Positions 16,793 to 25,904 of a DNA stretch of 64,000 bases are shown here, in pieces. A program made the translations under genes and the position numbers. Origin of the DNA: a virus; IMG/VR virus record IMGVR_UViG_3300032086_001156, positions 1 through 64,000 of that record, one strand, 5' to 3'. The notes under the pieces were generated by a model. That model did not search any database and had not been told where the DNA came from. It was given only the letters and a program-made list of their open reading frames with translations. Position 1 is the stretch's first letter. The number at the start of each line of letters is the position of its first letter.

Positions 16793-17389
16793 CTAATTTG
16801 CTTTGGATACTCTCAATATAGCGTTAAATGCTTTATTGAATGATTTTGTATCCTTTTGTAATAATTGTAAGTATTTAGTACGAACAGGTGCTCTAACTTT
16901 CATTAAAGTGTCATGAACTGCAACTGCGTCACTATTCTTCACTTTAGTCTTTTTCATATCATCTGTTCTTACTTCACCGTCCTTAGTTCCGTCTTTAAAC
17001 TTTCTAAGTTGCATCAACATTGATGCATCGGGTCTATTTTGAACTCCTTTTGCCTTCGATTGAAGTGCATCTAGAGCTCGTTGGTAGACTTCATCCTCTT
17101 CTGCTTCGGCATACTTACCCTTTGCCATTGTAGATATTTTAAGGAGTCTACTTTTTAAATCTTTTTCGTTCTTTGACTGGGAAACTGCACGTGCAATCTT
17201 TTTGTTTCCAGCATCAGACATCATACCGAAGTCTGAGATTATTTCCATAATCTGTCTGACTTCTGCCATGTCTTTCTTGACATAACCAAGTTTCTTCAAT
17301 TTCTCTTTGAAGATTTTAAGACGTGCATCAGTAGTAATTAACTTTTCTACTTCTTGCACTGTCATGTCTTTTTTATCTTTTTTGGACAT
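16793..17389 (-). CDS. Lysine-rich hypothetical protein, 198 aa
   Basis: Very Lys-rich, mostly helical, no known domain. Belongs to the run of basic proteins at 16.8-23.3 kb that I interpret as capsid-associated. Confidence 0.55.
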   Translation of the reverse strand: MSKKDKKDMTVQEVEKLITTDARLKIFKEKLKKLGYVKKDMAEVRQIMEIISDFGMMSDAGNKKIARAVSQSKNEKDLKSRLLKISTMAKGKYAEAEEDEVYQRALDALQSKAKGVQNRPDASMLMQLRKFKDGTKDGEVRTDDMKKTKVKNSDAVAVHDTLMKVRAPVRTKYLQLLQKDTKSFNKAFNAILRVSKAN

Positions 17390-18325
17390 TTATTTCTCGT
17401 CAAAGTGTTTGATTGAAGAAGGGTCACCATATGATGATTTACCCCTTGCAATCGAATCAAAATCTCTTAAATTCTTTTTAGTACCTGAAAGTGTTACAAT
17501 AGTATCTTTACCTTGTTTCTTCATTGATACTTTTAAACCCATTCTAGATGCTTGTTTCATCTTAGTTTCTTCGGGTTTCTGCATGTCTCTAACTCTGTAG
17601 ACAATCTCTGCTTCCATAAGAGATTCTTCATGCATTTTTTTGTATGTATCCATGACTGATTCTTTTTGCATCAACTTTTTAGTTTGAAGTGTACCAATCA
17701 TCGTAAGAACTGTATCTCTTGCATCAAGAACTTTCTTATAAGCTGCATTGTGTTTTGTATCTTTAAGTTCTTTGTCACCCATAGTTGCAATCTTCTGATA
17801 ATCTTTTAACACTTTCTGCATGTCTTTAGATACCTTTTTCATTGCATTGATTTCTTTGTCACTGACTTCGTTTAGAAGAAGACTTTCTAGTAGTTCTACA
17901 TCCTTTTCGAAATCAATATCTTCTTTAACTGGATTCTTCTTTCTGATGTCTAAACATGCTCTCCATAACTCTTCTCTAGTCATAGTATCACTAAGACCTG
18001 AGTTCTTAGCGTGCATTAAACCGTATTTGAACAGTTCTTTGTATATACCTTCTGCATCTAACTTTGAACCTGCGAGTTCTCTTAACTTTCGATTCATTGT
18101 TGCATTTTGTTGTGCAGAGATTCTCTTAGAATCATTAATGAATGCAAAGTAGTAATCACCATCATAGATGGGATAACTTAGAGATAACCATTCGTTTTTT
18201 AATGCAGAATTGTTGAAGTAATGGTCATCTTTGTCGTTAGCTAGAATCCACTCTTGTTCTTTTGCATCAATACCAATCTTCTTTGCAAAGACATTTAGAG
18301 GCATTTTCTTTGACATTTTTGCCAT
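17390..18325 (-). CDS. Lysine-rich hypothetical protein, 311 aa
   Basis: Helical, Lys- and Met-rich. The last 80 residues (from about MDTYKKMHE) look like a separate small module ending with a basic alpha/beta segment. It starts just after the stop... and its own stop abuts the next ATG. Function unknown. Confidence 0.55.
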   Translation of the reverse strand: MAKMSKKMPLNVFAKKIGIDAKEQEWILANDKDDHYFNNSALKNEWLSLSYPIYDGDYYFAFINDSKRISAQQNATMNRKLRELAGSKLDAEGIYKELFKYGLMHAKNSGLSDTMTREELWRACLDIRKKNPVKEDIDFEKDVELLESLLLNEVSDKEINAMKKVSKDMQKVLKDYQKIATMGDKELKDTKHNAAYKKVLDARDTVLTMIGTLQTKKLMQKESVMDTYKKMHEESLMEAEIVYRVRDMQKPEETKMKQASRMGLKVSMKKQGKDTIVTLSGTKKNLRDFDSIARGKSSYGDPSSIKHFDEK

Positions 18326-18328
18326 GAT

Positions 18329-19075
18329 TTACCTCGGTAATCCTTTAGGTGCTTTTGCTTTTCTCATCTTAGACATGATTCTTCTTTCCATGTTCTCTTC
18401 GATAGGTGCATACTTAACACCATTTTCCCACATTTCTTTGTAGGCATCTAAGATGTTCTTATGTTCAGACATGTTTTCTTTTTCTCTAGTCTGTTTGTCT
18501 TTTAACTTTTCCATGTCTTGAACATGTTTAAGGTTTAGTTTTGCTTTATCTTCTGCATCACCTTGATTTAAAAGTTTTGCACCTTTTTTTCTATCGTGAT
18601 AAGTGAACTGGTAATTCTTACCATTCTTATCATCTTTAACAATGTAACCTTTTGGAGTCATCTTAATGACTTTACCCATGTACTTAGCACCGTCACCACG
18701 GTAATAATCAATCTCTGTTCCTACTTTGATTGAGTTCTTAGTCTCTGCACCCATACCATGTTTTGCAAGAACTCTGTAGTTCTCACCTAGATTAACTGAT
18801 TCGTTTGCATATTGTAATGCATTTTGGACTTCTTTTGCTTTAAGGATTTTTGAACCATAATGTCTTGCAATTTCTTTACGAGCAATAGTATCTGCACCAC
18901 CTAAGTCGAGTGCAACTGATACTGCTTTCTTTAATTCAGGGTCTTTAACAGGATTTCTACGGAAATAAGTAGAGATTTCTCTACCTGTTAGTTTCTGTTT
19001 TCCATAAGGGCCGAGGGGGTTGACCTTCCCGTCTTTATCTAAGATTTTTTTTGCTTCGTGAAATAGATTAACCAT
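18329..19075 (-). CDS. Lysine-rich hypothetical protein, 248 aa
   Basis: The central region (about 120-165) reads like a small SH3-like beta segment (DYYRGDGAKYMGKVIKM). The flanks are helical and very basic. No family assigned. One-base overlap with the upstream gene. Confidence 0.55.
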   Translation of the reverse strand: MVNLFHEAKKILDKDGKVNPLGPYGKQKLTGREISTYFRRNPVKDPELKKAVSVALDLGGADTIARKEIARHYGSKILKAKEVQNALQYANESVNLGENYRVLAKHGMGAETKNSIKVGTEIDYYRGDGAKYMGKVIKMTPKGYIVKDDKNGKNYQFTYHDRKKGAKLLNQGDAEDKAKLNLKHVQDMEKLKDKQTREKENMSEHKNILDAYKEMWENGVKYAPIEENMERRIMSKMRKAKAPKGLPR

Positions 19076-19398
19076 TAGTCGTTCTCTTTAAGTTTCTCTT
19101 TTGACTTTAATTCTTTTTCGTACTCCTCTACCTCTGAGCAAGTGTACTTCTTACCAGCAACTACGAATTCTTTATCTCCGTTTTCTCTTGCAGCTGATAG
19201 TGCTTTAGTGAATGCATTACCTTTTTCATTCATTGCTTTACCGATAGCTTCTCTTCTTTTGATTAGATACTTATCAGTGTCGTCTTTGTCACCATCGTTA
19301 TCAACATCACCGTCTTCTCTTCCTACAGGGTCAAGTTTCTTACCCTCTATGATATTACGTGATGCTTCAATCAATGATTTTGTTAATTCATCAATCAT
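19075..19398 (-). CDS. Small protein with EF-hand-like acidic loop, 107 aa
   Basis: DVDNDGDKDDTDKYL at about residues 32-46 has the DxDxDG spacing of a calcium-binding loop. I recall very similar loops in structural-region proteins of marine T4-likes. The rest is charged and helical. Confidence 0.6.
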   Translation of the reverse strand: MIDELTKSLIEASRNIIEGKKLDPVGREDGDVDNDGDKDDTDKYLIKRREAIGKAMNEKGNAFTKALSAARENGDKEFVVAGKKYTCSEVEEYEKELKSKEKLKEND

Positions 19399-19975
19399 TA
19401 GTTTTCCCCTCGAAGTACTTGAACATTTTTCTCTTTCCTTCTTTCGTTAAATGTAATTGTTTTGCAAGTCTACCCAACATGTTTCTTTCTGTGAGTTTCT
19501 CTATGGTTTTTTCGGGTGTTTCGGTTTCTTCGGGTAGAGGTTTTACACCTTGGTCTTTGAACATTTTCATCAATGCATTGTTTGTTGCAAGTTTGATATT
19601 TTTATCTTTTCCTAATGCCTTTACAGTTTTCATAAATCCTTGTGGATTTTGTTTCTGCATTGCCTGAATGACCTTTACACCAGTCATGTTTAACATTTTT
19701 GCAACACCATAACCTGCGTCTTTATCACCCTTAAGATTGAATAACTTATCAATCATTCCAGCTGCAGATGCTTCTAAAATCACATCTTCTTCTAGATTGA
19801 TTTCTATGTCTTCTATTTCAGGAAGTGTATCATCTTCAAATCCAGTGTTTAATTCACTCTCTATCTCTTCATTCAAGATTTCGTCAGCAGTTTTTTCTAC
19901 ACTACCTTCTTTGAGAGCCATGTGTCCACGAACTTGTTCTAGTTTTTCTTTCCAGTTTTCTGATTTATAACTCAT
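19391..19975 (-). CDS. Hypothetical protein, 194 aa
   Basis: An acidic N-terminal half (Glu-rich about 25-65) and a basic C-terminal half. No domain recognised. The ATG lies 8 nt after a CATAAATA late box, so it has almost no leader. Confidence 0.55.
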   Translation of the reverse strand: MSYKSENWKEKLEQVRGHMALKEGSVEKTADEILNEEIESELNTGFEDDTLPEIEDIEINLEEDVILEASAAGMIDKLFNLKGDKDAGYGVAKMLNMTGVKVIQAMQKQNPQGFMKTVKALGKDKNIKLATNNALMKMFKDQGVKPLPEETETPEKTIEKLTERNMLGRLAKQLHLTKEGKRKMFKYFEGKTND

Positions 19976-19983
19976 AGTACTAT

Positions 19984-19991
19984 TATTTATG
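19984..19991 (-). promoter_or_regulatory. Late-type promoter box CATAAATA
   Basis: Eight nt upstream of the ATG at 19975. Predicted leader about 3 nt. Would drive the block down to 15.8 kb. Confidence 0.5.
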
Positions 19992-19996
19992 TTTTT

Positions 19997-20356
19997 TTAA
20001 AACTTACCTCGTGGTATAATTGTACCGTCCTTTGGTGAACCGTCTTTATTATACTTTGATGGAGGATACCTGTCTAAGTTTTCGATTCTCAGTATCAAGT
20101 CTCCAGTTCCTTTTATTATTCTGTGATAAACACCCCTAGTAATTTCAAACTTCTCTCCGACCTCTAATTCAAATGGTAACATTTCATCGAATTGAAACAT
20201 CCATCCTACTGACTTAATCACTGTCACAAGTCTTGTTTCCTTGTCCCTGTGCCAAATCAAATCTTCGGGATTTACGTCATCTCTAAACCTACGTATTTTG
20301 TAGATTTGCTCTGTGCCGTACTTCCGTCTATTAGTGTCTTCGAAAGGTAAAGTCAT
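19997..20356 (-). CDS. Cupin-like small protein, 119 aa
   Basis: The beta-rich segment WMFQFDEMLPFELEVGEKF, then GVYHRIIKG and LILRIENL, fits a single-domain cupin. The N-terminus (RRKYGTEQIYKIRRFRDD) is strongly basic. Conserved in T4-like marine phages as far as I recall. Function unknown. Confidence 0.5.
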   Translation of the reverse strand: MTLPFEDTNRRKYGTEQIYKIRRFRDDVNPEDLIWHRDKETRLVTVIKSVGWMFQFDEMLPFELEVGEKFEITRGVYHRIIKGTGDLILRIENLDRYPPSKYNKDGSPKDGTIIPRGKF

Positions 20357-20718
20357 TACAGTTCGATTCTATCACCCTCTTCGATTTTCTTTTCAGACCA
20401 TCTATCTGCCCATGATTGACAATAAAATTCTGTCTCATCAGGCATAGGGTTTGTTGCAACCAACTCACCATTTTCTACTAAATCGATTTCATAACCGTTT
20501 AGTGGATTCCCATCAACAACATAGATACATGCATGTCTACGATTAGTATTACTACTGTAGATATGTAACAATCTGTCGTTGGTCTCATCTCTAAGATGAG
20601 CTTCAAACTCAAATGAGTGGTCTTCAACCTCCAATGTTTCGGGGTCGTACTCCACAGTTACGTGTTTTTGTGGTTTCACGTCTTCAACCACTTTCTTCTT
20701 TTTTAATGATATAGCCAT
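20356..20718 (-). CDS. Hypothetical protein, 120 aa
   Basis: Shares a loose pattern with the next gene upstream: a beta-rich middle, then an A-x3-W-x2 helix near the C-terminus. No known domain. One-base overlaps on both sides. Confidence 0.55.
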   Translation of the reverse strand: MAISLKKKKVVEDVKPQKHVTVEYDPETLEVEDHSFEFEAHLRDETNDRLLHIYSSNTNRRHACIYVVDGNPLNGYEIDLVENGELVATNPMPDETEFYCQSWADRWSEKKIEEGDRIEL

Positions 20719-20942
20719 TATACTAATTCCTCTTCCTTCAAATCAATTGTGTTAATAAAGTCCTGACACCAATTTTCTGCAACGTCTTCTGCGTATGATT
20801 CACTATGGTTGTGAACCTTCCGTGTTGCAACTTGTGTGTCATTGATATATAGGTCTACTTCGAAACCTTGTTTTGTTAAGTAAACGTTTGCACTTTTACT
20901 TTCGTGTTTATAGTTGTGAAAAAGTTGTCTCACATTATCCAT
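20718..20942 (-). CDS. Hypothetical protein, 74 aa
   Basis: Small beta-then-helix protein. The C-terminal AEDVAENWCQDF helix resembles AQSWADRW-type ends of its neighbour, so the two may be distant paralogues. Confidence 0.5.
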   Translation of the reverse strand: MDNVRQLFHNYKHESKSANVYLTKQGFEVDLYINDTQVATRKVHNHSESYAEDVAENWCQDFINTIDLKEEELV

Positions 20943-20956
20943 AATATACTCCTATC

Positions 20957-21556
20957 TTACCAAAAAAATGAACCACCACCCGATAGTCCTAACTGTTTTG
21001 CATAACGTGGTAGTCTGCAACTCCAATAGGCAGCTGATGTTTTATCTGTTTGGGATGAACAGTTATGTCTTGCCGCAAATGACTTTCTTGCTTCAGGGTC
21101 ATCTAACTTAACTGATAAGTTTGCCCCTCCGTCTTTTGCACCAAAACTAACTTTTTTTACATTACCCGAAGAAGGGTCTTTAACATAAACATAGAACTTC
21201 TTAGCTCCACCTCTCTTAGGTTTGTTTAGTTCTTTCTCCTTCTCATCCTTTTCTTCGTAAGTTAATCCTTTTAGATTTAACTTCTCAAAGATTGAAGGTT
21301 CTTCCTCTTCCATAGGACAATCCAATGGTACAAGTTCTCCTTCGAAAATATCAAATTGACCAATGTCTGTTTCAATAGTCATCTTGTCAACTTCTGTTAA
21401 TCTGTATCTGTCTTCTGCAACCAATCTCTTTACTTCTTTGATTACTTCAAAGTACATGGTAGACCCCAATCTATATGGATTGTCTAAGAAGTTGATGTTT
21501 TTTTCTTGTAACTGTTCAATTACTAAGTCAACACCTTGTTCTCTCAATGTCTTCAT
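20957..21556 (-). CDS. Conserved T4-like structural-region protein, 199 aa
   Basis: The C-terminal half has KKFYVYVKDPSSGNVKKVSF and later AARHNC, AYWSCRLPRYAKQLGL and GGGSFFW. I recall this C-terminal module from many T4-like marine phages; it has no known activity. The N-terminal 100 residues are acidic and helical. Start by ATGA overlap. Confidence 0.6.
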   Translation of the reverse strand: MKTLREQGVDLVIEQLQEKNINFLDNPYRLGSTMYFEVIKEVKRLVAEDRYRLTEVDKMTIETDIGQFDIFEGELVPLDCPMEEEEPSIFEKLNLKGLTYEEKDEKEKELNKPKRGGAKKFYVYVKDPSSGNVKKVSFGAKDGGANLSVKLDDPEARKSFAARHNCSSQTDKTSAAYWSCRLPRYAKQLGLSGGGSFFW

Positions 21557-22149
21557 GCCAAGTCCTTATCGTGGTTTAAATTACCTTTTTTCTTCTTGAC
21601 TATAAATGCATTCACACGTGCATGACCCCACTGTTCAGGTGTTGTCCCTGGCCTATGTCCTGTCTTCCATGCAGCGACTCCACGTTTATACACTTTCTTA
21701 AGTGTACCTACACTTATACCACTTTTCTTTGACTTGTCTTCGAATGAATCTTCTTCTAGAGGTTTTTCACCTTTCTCTTTCTTAGAGATTGCAATTGCAG
21801 CTTGTTGAGCAGGTGATTGTGCCTCTTCGATATCTTCTCTTGCAACCAGTTTCCAACCTTGTTTCTTCATCTTGTCAGCTTCTTTACCATCGACCTTACG
21901 GGTAAATGAACCCTTCTTCATGGTATAGACTTCTGCACCTTCATTGACTGATTCGTTGTATGGAAAACCTTTCAAAGGATTATCAAACTTTTGACCGAAG
22001 TGTAACTTTGCTTTTACATCATCATTCTTCTTCTTTGCTTCTTCTAGGTATCTCTCTACCATTTGCCCTGGCGTATCTTCTTGATATGCCTTTAGTGTTT
22101 CAGGTGTCCCGATTTCGTGGACTCCGTTATCATGTTTGTTACCACTCAT
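21553..22149 (-). CDS. Conserved hypothetical protein with a C-terminal HRPGTTPEQWG module
   Basis: The C-terminus (KSGISVGTLKKVYKRG, HRPGTTPEQWGHARVNAF) is a short conserved module seen in marine T4-likes. AIAISKKEKG in the middle is another recurrent segment. AGGAG precedes the ATG. Role unknown, probably virion-associated. Confidence 0.6.
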   Translation of the reverse strand: MSGNKHDNGVHEIGTPETLKAYQEDTPGQMVERYLEEAKKKNDDVKAKLHFGQKFDNPLKGFPYNESVNEGAEVYTMKKGSFTRKVDGKEADKMKKQGWKLVAREDIEEAQSPAQQAAIAISKKEKGEKPLEEDSFEDKSKKSGISVGTLKKVYKRGVAAWKTGHRPGTTPEQWGHARVNAFIVKKKKGNLNHDKDLA

Positions 22150-22158
22150 TTTTTTCTC

Positions 22159-22473
22159 CTATGAATCCATATCTATTGTGCCGTCATACGAACCCTTTTT
22201 AACTTGTTCTTCATAGTTAATAAGACCTGTGTATGCATCGTTCATTTTGTCCCAAACTTTCGAGACTGTATCTACTACCATAGGATACTGTAAGTCTGCA
22301 TGTAGTTTGTCTGCTTGTTCTAAGACCTTTTTGATTTTTGCAATTTGTTTGAGTTCTTTATTTCTATCAAACTCTTTACCATCATACTTACTCTTTCTTT
22401 GATATGAACCATTGAATCCTAATTTCTCATCAAGTTGATGCATATTTCTATACGTTTCTATTAGTTTTTTCAT
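22159..22473 (-). CDS. Lysine-rich hypothetical protein, 104 aa
   Basis: Short helical basic protein; no domain. Four-base overlap with the upstream gene. Confidence 0.5.
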   Translation of the reverse strand: MKKLIETYRNMHQLDEKLGFNGSYQRKSKYDGKEFDRNKELKQIAKIKKVLEQADKLHADLQYPMVVDTVSKVWDKMNDAYTGLINYEEQVKKGSYDGTIDMDS

Positions 22474-23345
22474 TTCTTTTTCCCCTTTGCATCATAATCT
22501 TTGATAGATTTTCTTGCTATTTTCATCATTGCCTTTTGATGTGCTTTCTGTTGAGACTTAGTTCTATCTCTGAGTTTATCTGCATATCTTTCACCTAAGT
22601 CTTCACCCATAACAAGTGATGATAATTGATTGATTATAACTGATATCTGAGTAGCGTTCATTGTTGATAACACTTCCAGTTGTTTTTTAGTTAGACCTTT
22701 AATCTTTGATAGTTTCTGTTTAAGTTGATTTGCATTTATTTCATTGACTTCAGGAACACAATTAGGAACCATCTTGTCCCCTTTCTTTTTCATACCTTTT
22801 TGAGTGTATCCGTCCCAACACTCTTCTTCTACTGGTTCTCCGTCATTGATAAACCCATAACTTGATTTAAGGTATAAGTCACTCTTTGGTCTTTTGTGTG
22901 ACATTGATACACTTGCACCTATCATTCTTGCAAGTTTATTCATTAACACTACACCCTTTTCTCTACTTGATTTCATCTCTTTACCAATATGTGTTTTGAT
23001 AAGTTTGGTAAGTGAATCAATAATGAAACCAGTCTGTCCTACTAGTTTTCCTTCTTCTAAATCTGTGTACTGTTCTTCACCAAACATTTTCTTATATTGT
23101 TTAGTGTACTGTGACGGTTTAGTGTCTGCAGTTGCATCGCCAGGTGCTTTCTTATATGCACTTGGGTCATTGTCATCTTTCTTAGCACCCTTTGCGAAAT
23201 GAGCTGCACGTTTCTCTTTTGTCTTCTTAGACATCTTATCACCGTCTGCATCTGCAGCGTAATACCTTTTTGGTTGAGTTCCTTTCTTGTCCTCAACGTC
23301 TTTGTCTTGTACAGTCTTTATTTTTTCTCGGATTAAGTTTAACAT
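22470..23345 (-). CDS. Lysine-rich hypothetical protein, 291 aa
   Basis: The start at 23345 follows an AATAAATA late box by exactly 5 nt; the in-frame extension to 23390 would read into the upstream gene. The middle carries ECWDGYTQKGMKKKG...VPNCVPE, a Cys-flanked loop that I recall in other marine T4-like internal proteins. Highly charged and probably capsid-associated. Confidence 0.55.
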   Translation of the reverse strand: MLNLIREKIKTVQDKDVEDKKGTQPKRYYAADADGDKMSKKTKEKRAAHFAKGAKKDDNDPSAYKKAPGDATADTKPSQYTKQYKKMFGEEQYTDLEEGKLVGQTGFIIDSLTKLIKTHIGKEMKSSREKGVVLMNKLARMIGASVSMSHKRPKSDLYLKSSYGFINDGEPVEEECWDGYTQKGMKKKGDKMVPNCVPEVNEINANQLKQKLSKIKGLTKKQLEVLSTMNATQISVIINQLSSLVMGEDLGERYADKLRDRTKSQQKAHQKAMMKIARKSIKDYDAKGKKK

Positions 23346-23350
23346 AATAC

Positions 23351-23358
23351 TATTTATT
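23351..23358 (-). promoter_or_regulatory. Late-type promoter box AATAAATA, leaderless
   Basis: Box, then GTATT, then the ATG at 23345. It lies over the stop of the adenylyltransferase-kinase gene. Confidence 0.5.
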
Positions 23359-24664
23359 GTTTTTTCTTTGTGAGTTCTGACTGTTTCCACTCTTGTGCTT
23401 TAGAGTTTGTAGGGAACTTAGATGTCCATGTCATCATCTTACCGAACAGTTTGTTTGCCTTAGTGTCTAGTGTTGCAAGGTCATCATCATTGACTACTTC
23501 AATGAAGTCTCTTCCAAACATCTGTTTAAATCCTTTTGCATTCTTCTCTGCATTATTCCAATCATTTACGACTATCTCGTCTCTGAGTTTTCTTGGTCTC
23601 ATCTGATTTCTTTTGAGTGCATTTTTAAGTGATGTTTTTACATAGACCATTTTGTATTCATATCCTGCTTGGTCTAGTAAATCTTTATAATCTTGAATCT
23701 TAGATTTCTTTGCAGCTGTAGTGTCAAATATCATACCTAATCTTCCGTTGATATATGCACCCATTTGTTTACCTGTAATCTTCTTTGCTTTTGCTCTGAT
23801 AGGTGCATAGTCATCATCAGATGCTTTTCTTAAATCCAATGACATACCTGCTTTCTTCAGACCATTCTCAAATGCTCTATCAGTGTTTACTAGTTTTAAT
23901 CCTAGTGATGGTAGTGCAAGTTTATCAACTACAGTTGACTTACCTGACCCTGGCCCACCCATTAAGAACACTGCCTTAAAGATACCTTGGTCATACACTC
24001 CTTCTGTTAACACTCCCTCTTTTAACATATCGTTAATCATATAATGAGGAAAATCTGTGACCTCTTTGATACCCATTCCCTTTCGAACTGCATCATATAA
24101 TTTCTTTGCAATTCTTTTACCTGTTGATGGAACACCATCTTTAAATGAATCAAAGTCACCTTTCTCTGCAAACATTCTCATCTTACTTGCAGACATTCCA
24201 CTGACATCATCTGAATCGGGGTCTCTTTCCCCTGCTGATACAACTGCAATATCATCAAACTTATAGAAACCGTGTCTACCTTTTACACTATTGTATTTTG
24301 TGATTATGTTTTTAAATTCTGCAATCCTATCTGACCCCACAATCATGACGATGTTTCTGTATCCTTTGTCATAAAGGAATACTAGGATTTGGAATATTTG
24401 TCTTACGTCTTCGTTTACTACGTTTACTTTTCTACCAAAGAATGCTTTCAAGAACTTGACCTTGTCTTTATGAGTCAATGGATTCTTTACTTTATCACTA
24501 GAGTGTGATGAGAAGAGGATGGGGTCTCCTCCTACTGACTTTGACACTTTGACCATTCGGTCTACAAGTTTTTCGTGTCCATTTGTAGGTGGGTTGAAAC
24601 GACCAAAAGTGAACACTGCTGGATTACTTTTTGCCTCTGATAAAAATTTGGTAAACGTTTTCAT
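23354..24664 (-). CDS. Nucleotidyltransferase-kinase (NadR-like), with capsid-targeting N-terminus
   Basis: 436 residues. The N-terminus MKTFTKFLSEA matches a T4 capsid-targeting signal. The first domain has FGRFNPPTNGHEKLV (the HxGH-class motif written NGH, about 20-34) and SASKMR near 165, as in NMN or cytidylyl transferases. The second domain starts at about 232 with Walker A GGPGSGKST. The layout resembles NadR, an NMN adenylyltransferase fused to a nucleoside kinase, but the substrate is not certain. It lies inside the internal-protein block. Confidence 0.65.
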   Translation of the reverse strand: MKTFTKFLSEAKSNPAVFTFGRFNPPTNGHEKLVDRMVKVSKSVGGDPILFSSHSSDKVKNPLTHKDKVKFLKAFFGRKVNVVNEDVRQIFQILVFLYDKGYRNIVMIVGSDRIAEFKNIITKYNSVKGRHGFYKFDDIAVVSAGERDPDSDDVSGMSASKMRMFAEKGDFDSFKDGVPSTGKRIAKKLYDAVRKGMGIKEVTDFPHYMINDMLKEGVLTEGVYDQGIFKAVFLMGGPGSGKSTVVDKLALPSLGLKLVNTDRAFENGLKKAGMSLDLRKASDDDYAPIRAKAKKITGKQMGAYINGRLGMIFDTTAAKKSKIQDYKDLLDQAGYEYKMVYVKTSLKNALKRNQMRPRKLRDEIVVNDWNNAEKNAKGFKQMFGRDFIEVVNDDDLATLDTKANKLFGKMMTWTSKFPTNSKAQEWKQSELTKKKQ

Positions 24665-25869
24665 TATTTGTCCCAGTTCTTTGCAACTGTAAAGTTATTT
24701 AGTGAGAATTCCATACGGTCTACTAACTTGACAGCTTTACCATCTCTATCGATTGCAACGTATCCTTCGGGGTTTACAACCTTATAACCTGTATCAGTTT
24801 TTACAAAAGTACCGATACTCTTTACTCTATTAAGTGCAACAATTATCGATTGTTTTGCATCCATCAAACCTTTTTGGAATGCAGTAAGACCATCAATCAT
24901 TCTCTTAAGTGATTTAAGTTCTCTCAATAATTGGTCTCTGATTTCAATCTTTGCTTGTTTGGTTTTCTCTTGTTTGTATGTTTTGATTTTTGCATTCCAC
25001 TTGTCTTCTACGTGTTTAAGATATCCAAGTGTAGTAGGATTGTACTTACCTGTACGAATCATTGCATTGCAGTATGTCTTATATGATGCACCTGCCATAC
25101 CTTTATTCATAAATTCTTGTTGAACTTTATTGAACTTGGTCAAGTCTTTTCTTTTTATCTTGTGGAAGTTCTTACCTGTTTCTGTGAGGTGTTTGGAAAG
25201 TTCAAGTGTTTCTTTTGCAGTCATTGATGACTTACCACTTTCATCTTTATATGATGCATCATCAATCCATACATCTCTGTTTGAACCTAATGAATTCGTG
25301 GATGCACCGAATGATGCAGATAAGTCTTCTATAGTGTCACCACTGTAAGTAGTGTGAAACACAATACCATACTTTGCATCTGCAATAGTTTTTCCTAATT
25401 CAGATGCTTTATCTACTGCATATAAAATAGTGTTTGGTTGGAATGTGATACAGTCTGTACCATCAATGTTCTTATCTTTCTTGTCACTCTCTGTGAACAT
25501 CAAGTCACCTTGCATGACATTAGTCCACGTTAGTTTAGATAGATGTTTGTATGATTCAATGAACTTAGTTTCTAAATCTCCACTGAGTTCATCTGCATTT
25601 TTGATTGCTTGTTCGGATGTGTAGTATTTAGGTTCCTTGTTGAAGAGTGATTTCTTTGCAACAAAGAATTGATTTGTTTCGGGGTGTAATCCACAAAATA
25701 TAGCAGGAGCTCCATCCCACTTTACTGTCATGTTAACTCCCTTCTTGGAGTTTCCCTTCATCATGTCACGAAGACCACGAAGGAAGTTTATAGCTGCTCT
25801 TCCTCCATCAATCCCTTGATTGATAATCTCGTCTTCTAAATGCTCTAAATGTAGGTTCTTAACTGCCAT
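24664..25869 (-). CDS. Conserved phage protein with ligase-type nucleotidyltransferase motif
   Basis: 401 residues. VKWDGAPAIF near residue 50 reads as KxDG motif I of ATP-dependent ligases and capping enzymes. MQGDLMFT near 119 could be motif III/IIIa and KYGIVFHTTYSG near 165 motif IV. The remainder is helical and basic. Proteins of this type in T4-like marine phages are annotated as unknown. Ligase-fold assignment is my inference. One-base overlap with the downstream gene. Confidence 0.5.
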   Translation of the reverse strand: MAVKNLHLEHLEDEIINQGIDGGRAAINFLRGLRDMMKGNSKKGVNMTVKWDGAPAIFCGLHPETNQFFVAKKSLFNKEPKYYTSEQAIKNADELSGDLETKFIESYKHLSKLTWTNVMQGDLMFTESDKKDKNIDGTDCITFQPNTILYAVDKASELGKTIADAKYGIVFHTTYSGDTIEDLSASFGASTNSLGSNRDVWIDDASYKDESGKSSMTAKETLELSKHLTETGKNFHKIKRKDLTKFNKVQQEFMNKGMAGASYKTYCNAMIRTGKYNPTTLGYLKHVEDKWNAKIKTYKQEKTKQAKIEIRDQLLRELKSLKRMIDGLTAFQKGLMDAKQSIIVALNRVKSIGTFVKTDTGYKVVNPEGYVAIDRDGKAVKLVDRMEFSLNNFTVAKNWDK

Positions 25870-25896
25870 AATAGTAAACTTTACCTGTTTGTCTAC

Positions 25897-25904
25897 TATT
25901 TATG
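25897..25904 (-). promoter_or_regulatory. Late-type promoter box CATAAATA
   Basis: 27 nt before the ATG at 25869, giving a leader of about 22 nt with an AGGTAA site. The box overlaps the stop of the 58-aa gene. Confidence 0.5.

Noticed and set aside
16865-16880. Further TATTTAG matches inside coding regions (for example near 16870 and 24692)
   Set aside because: They lie within genes and not before start codons; expected by chance in AT-rich DNA.
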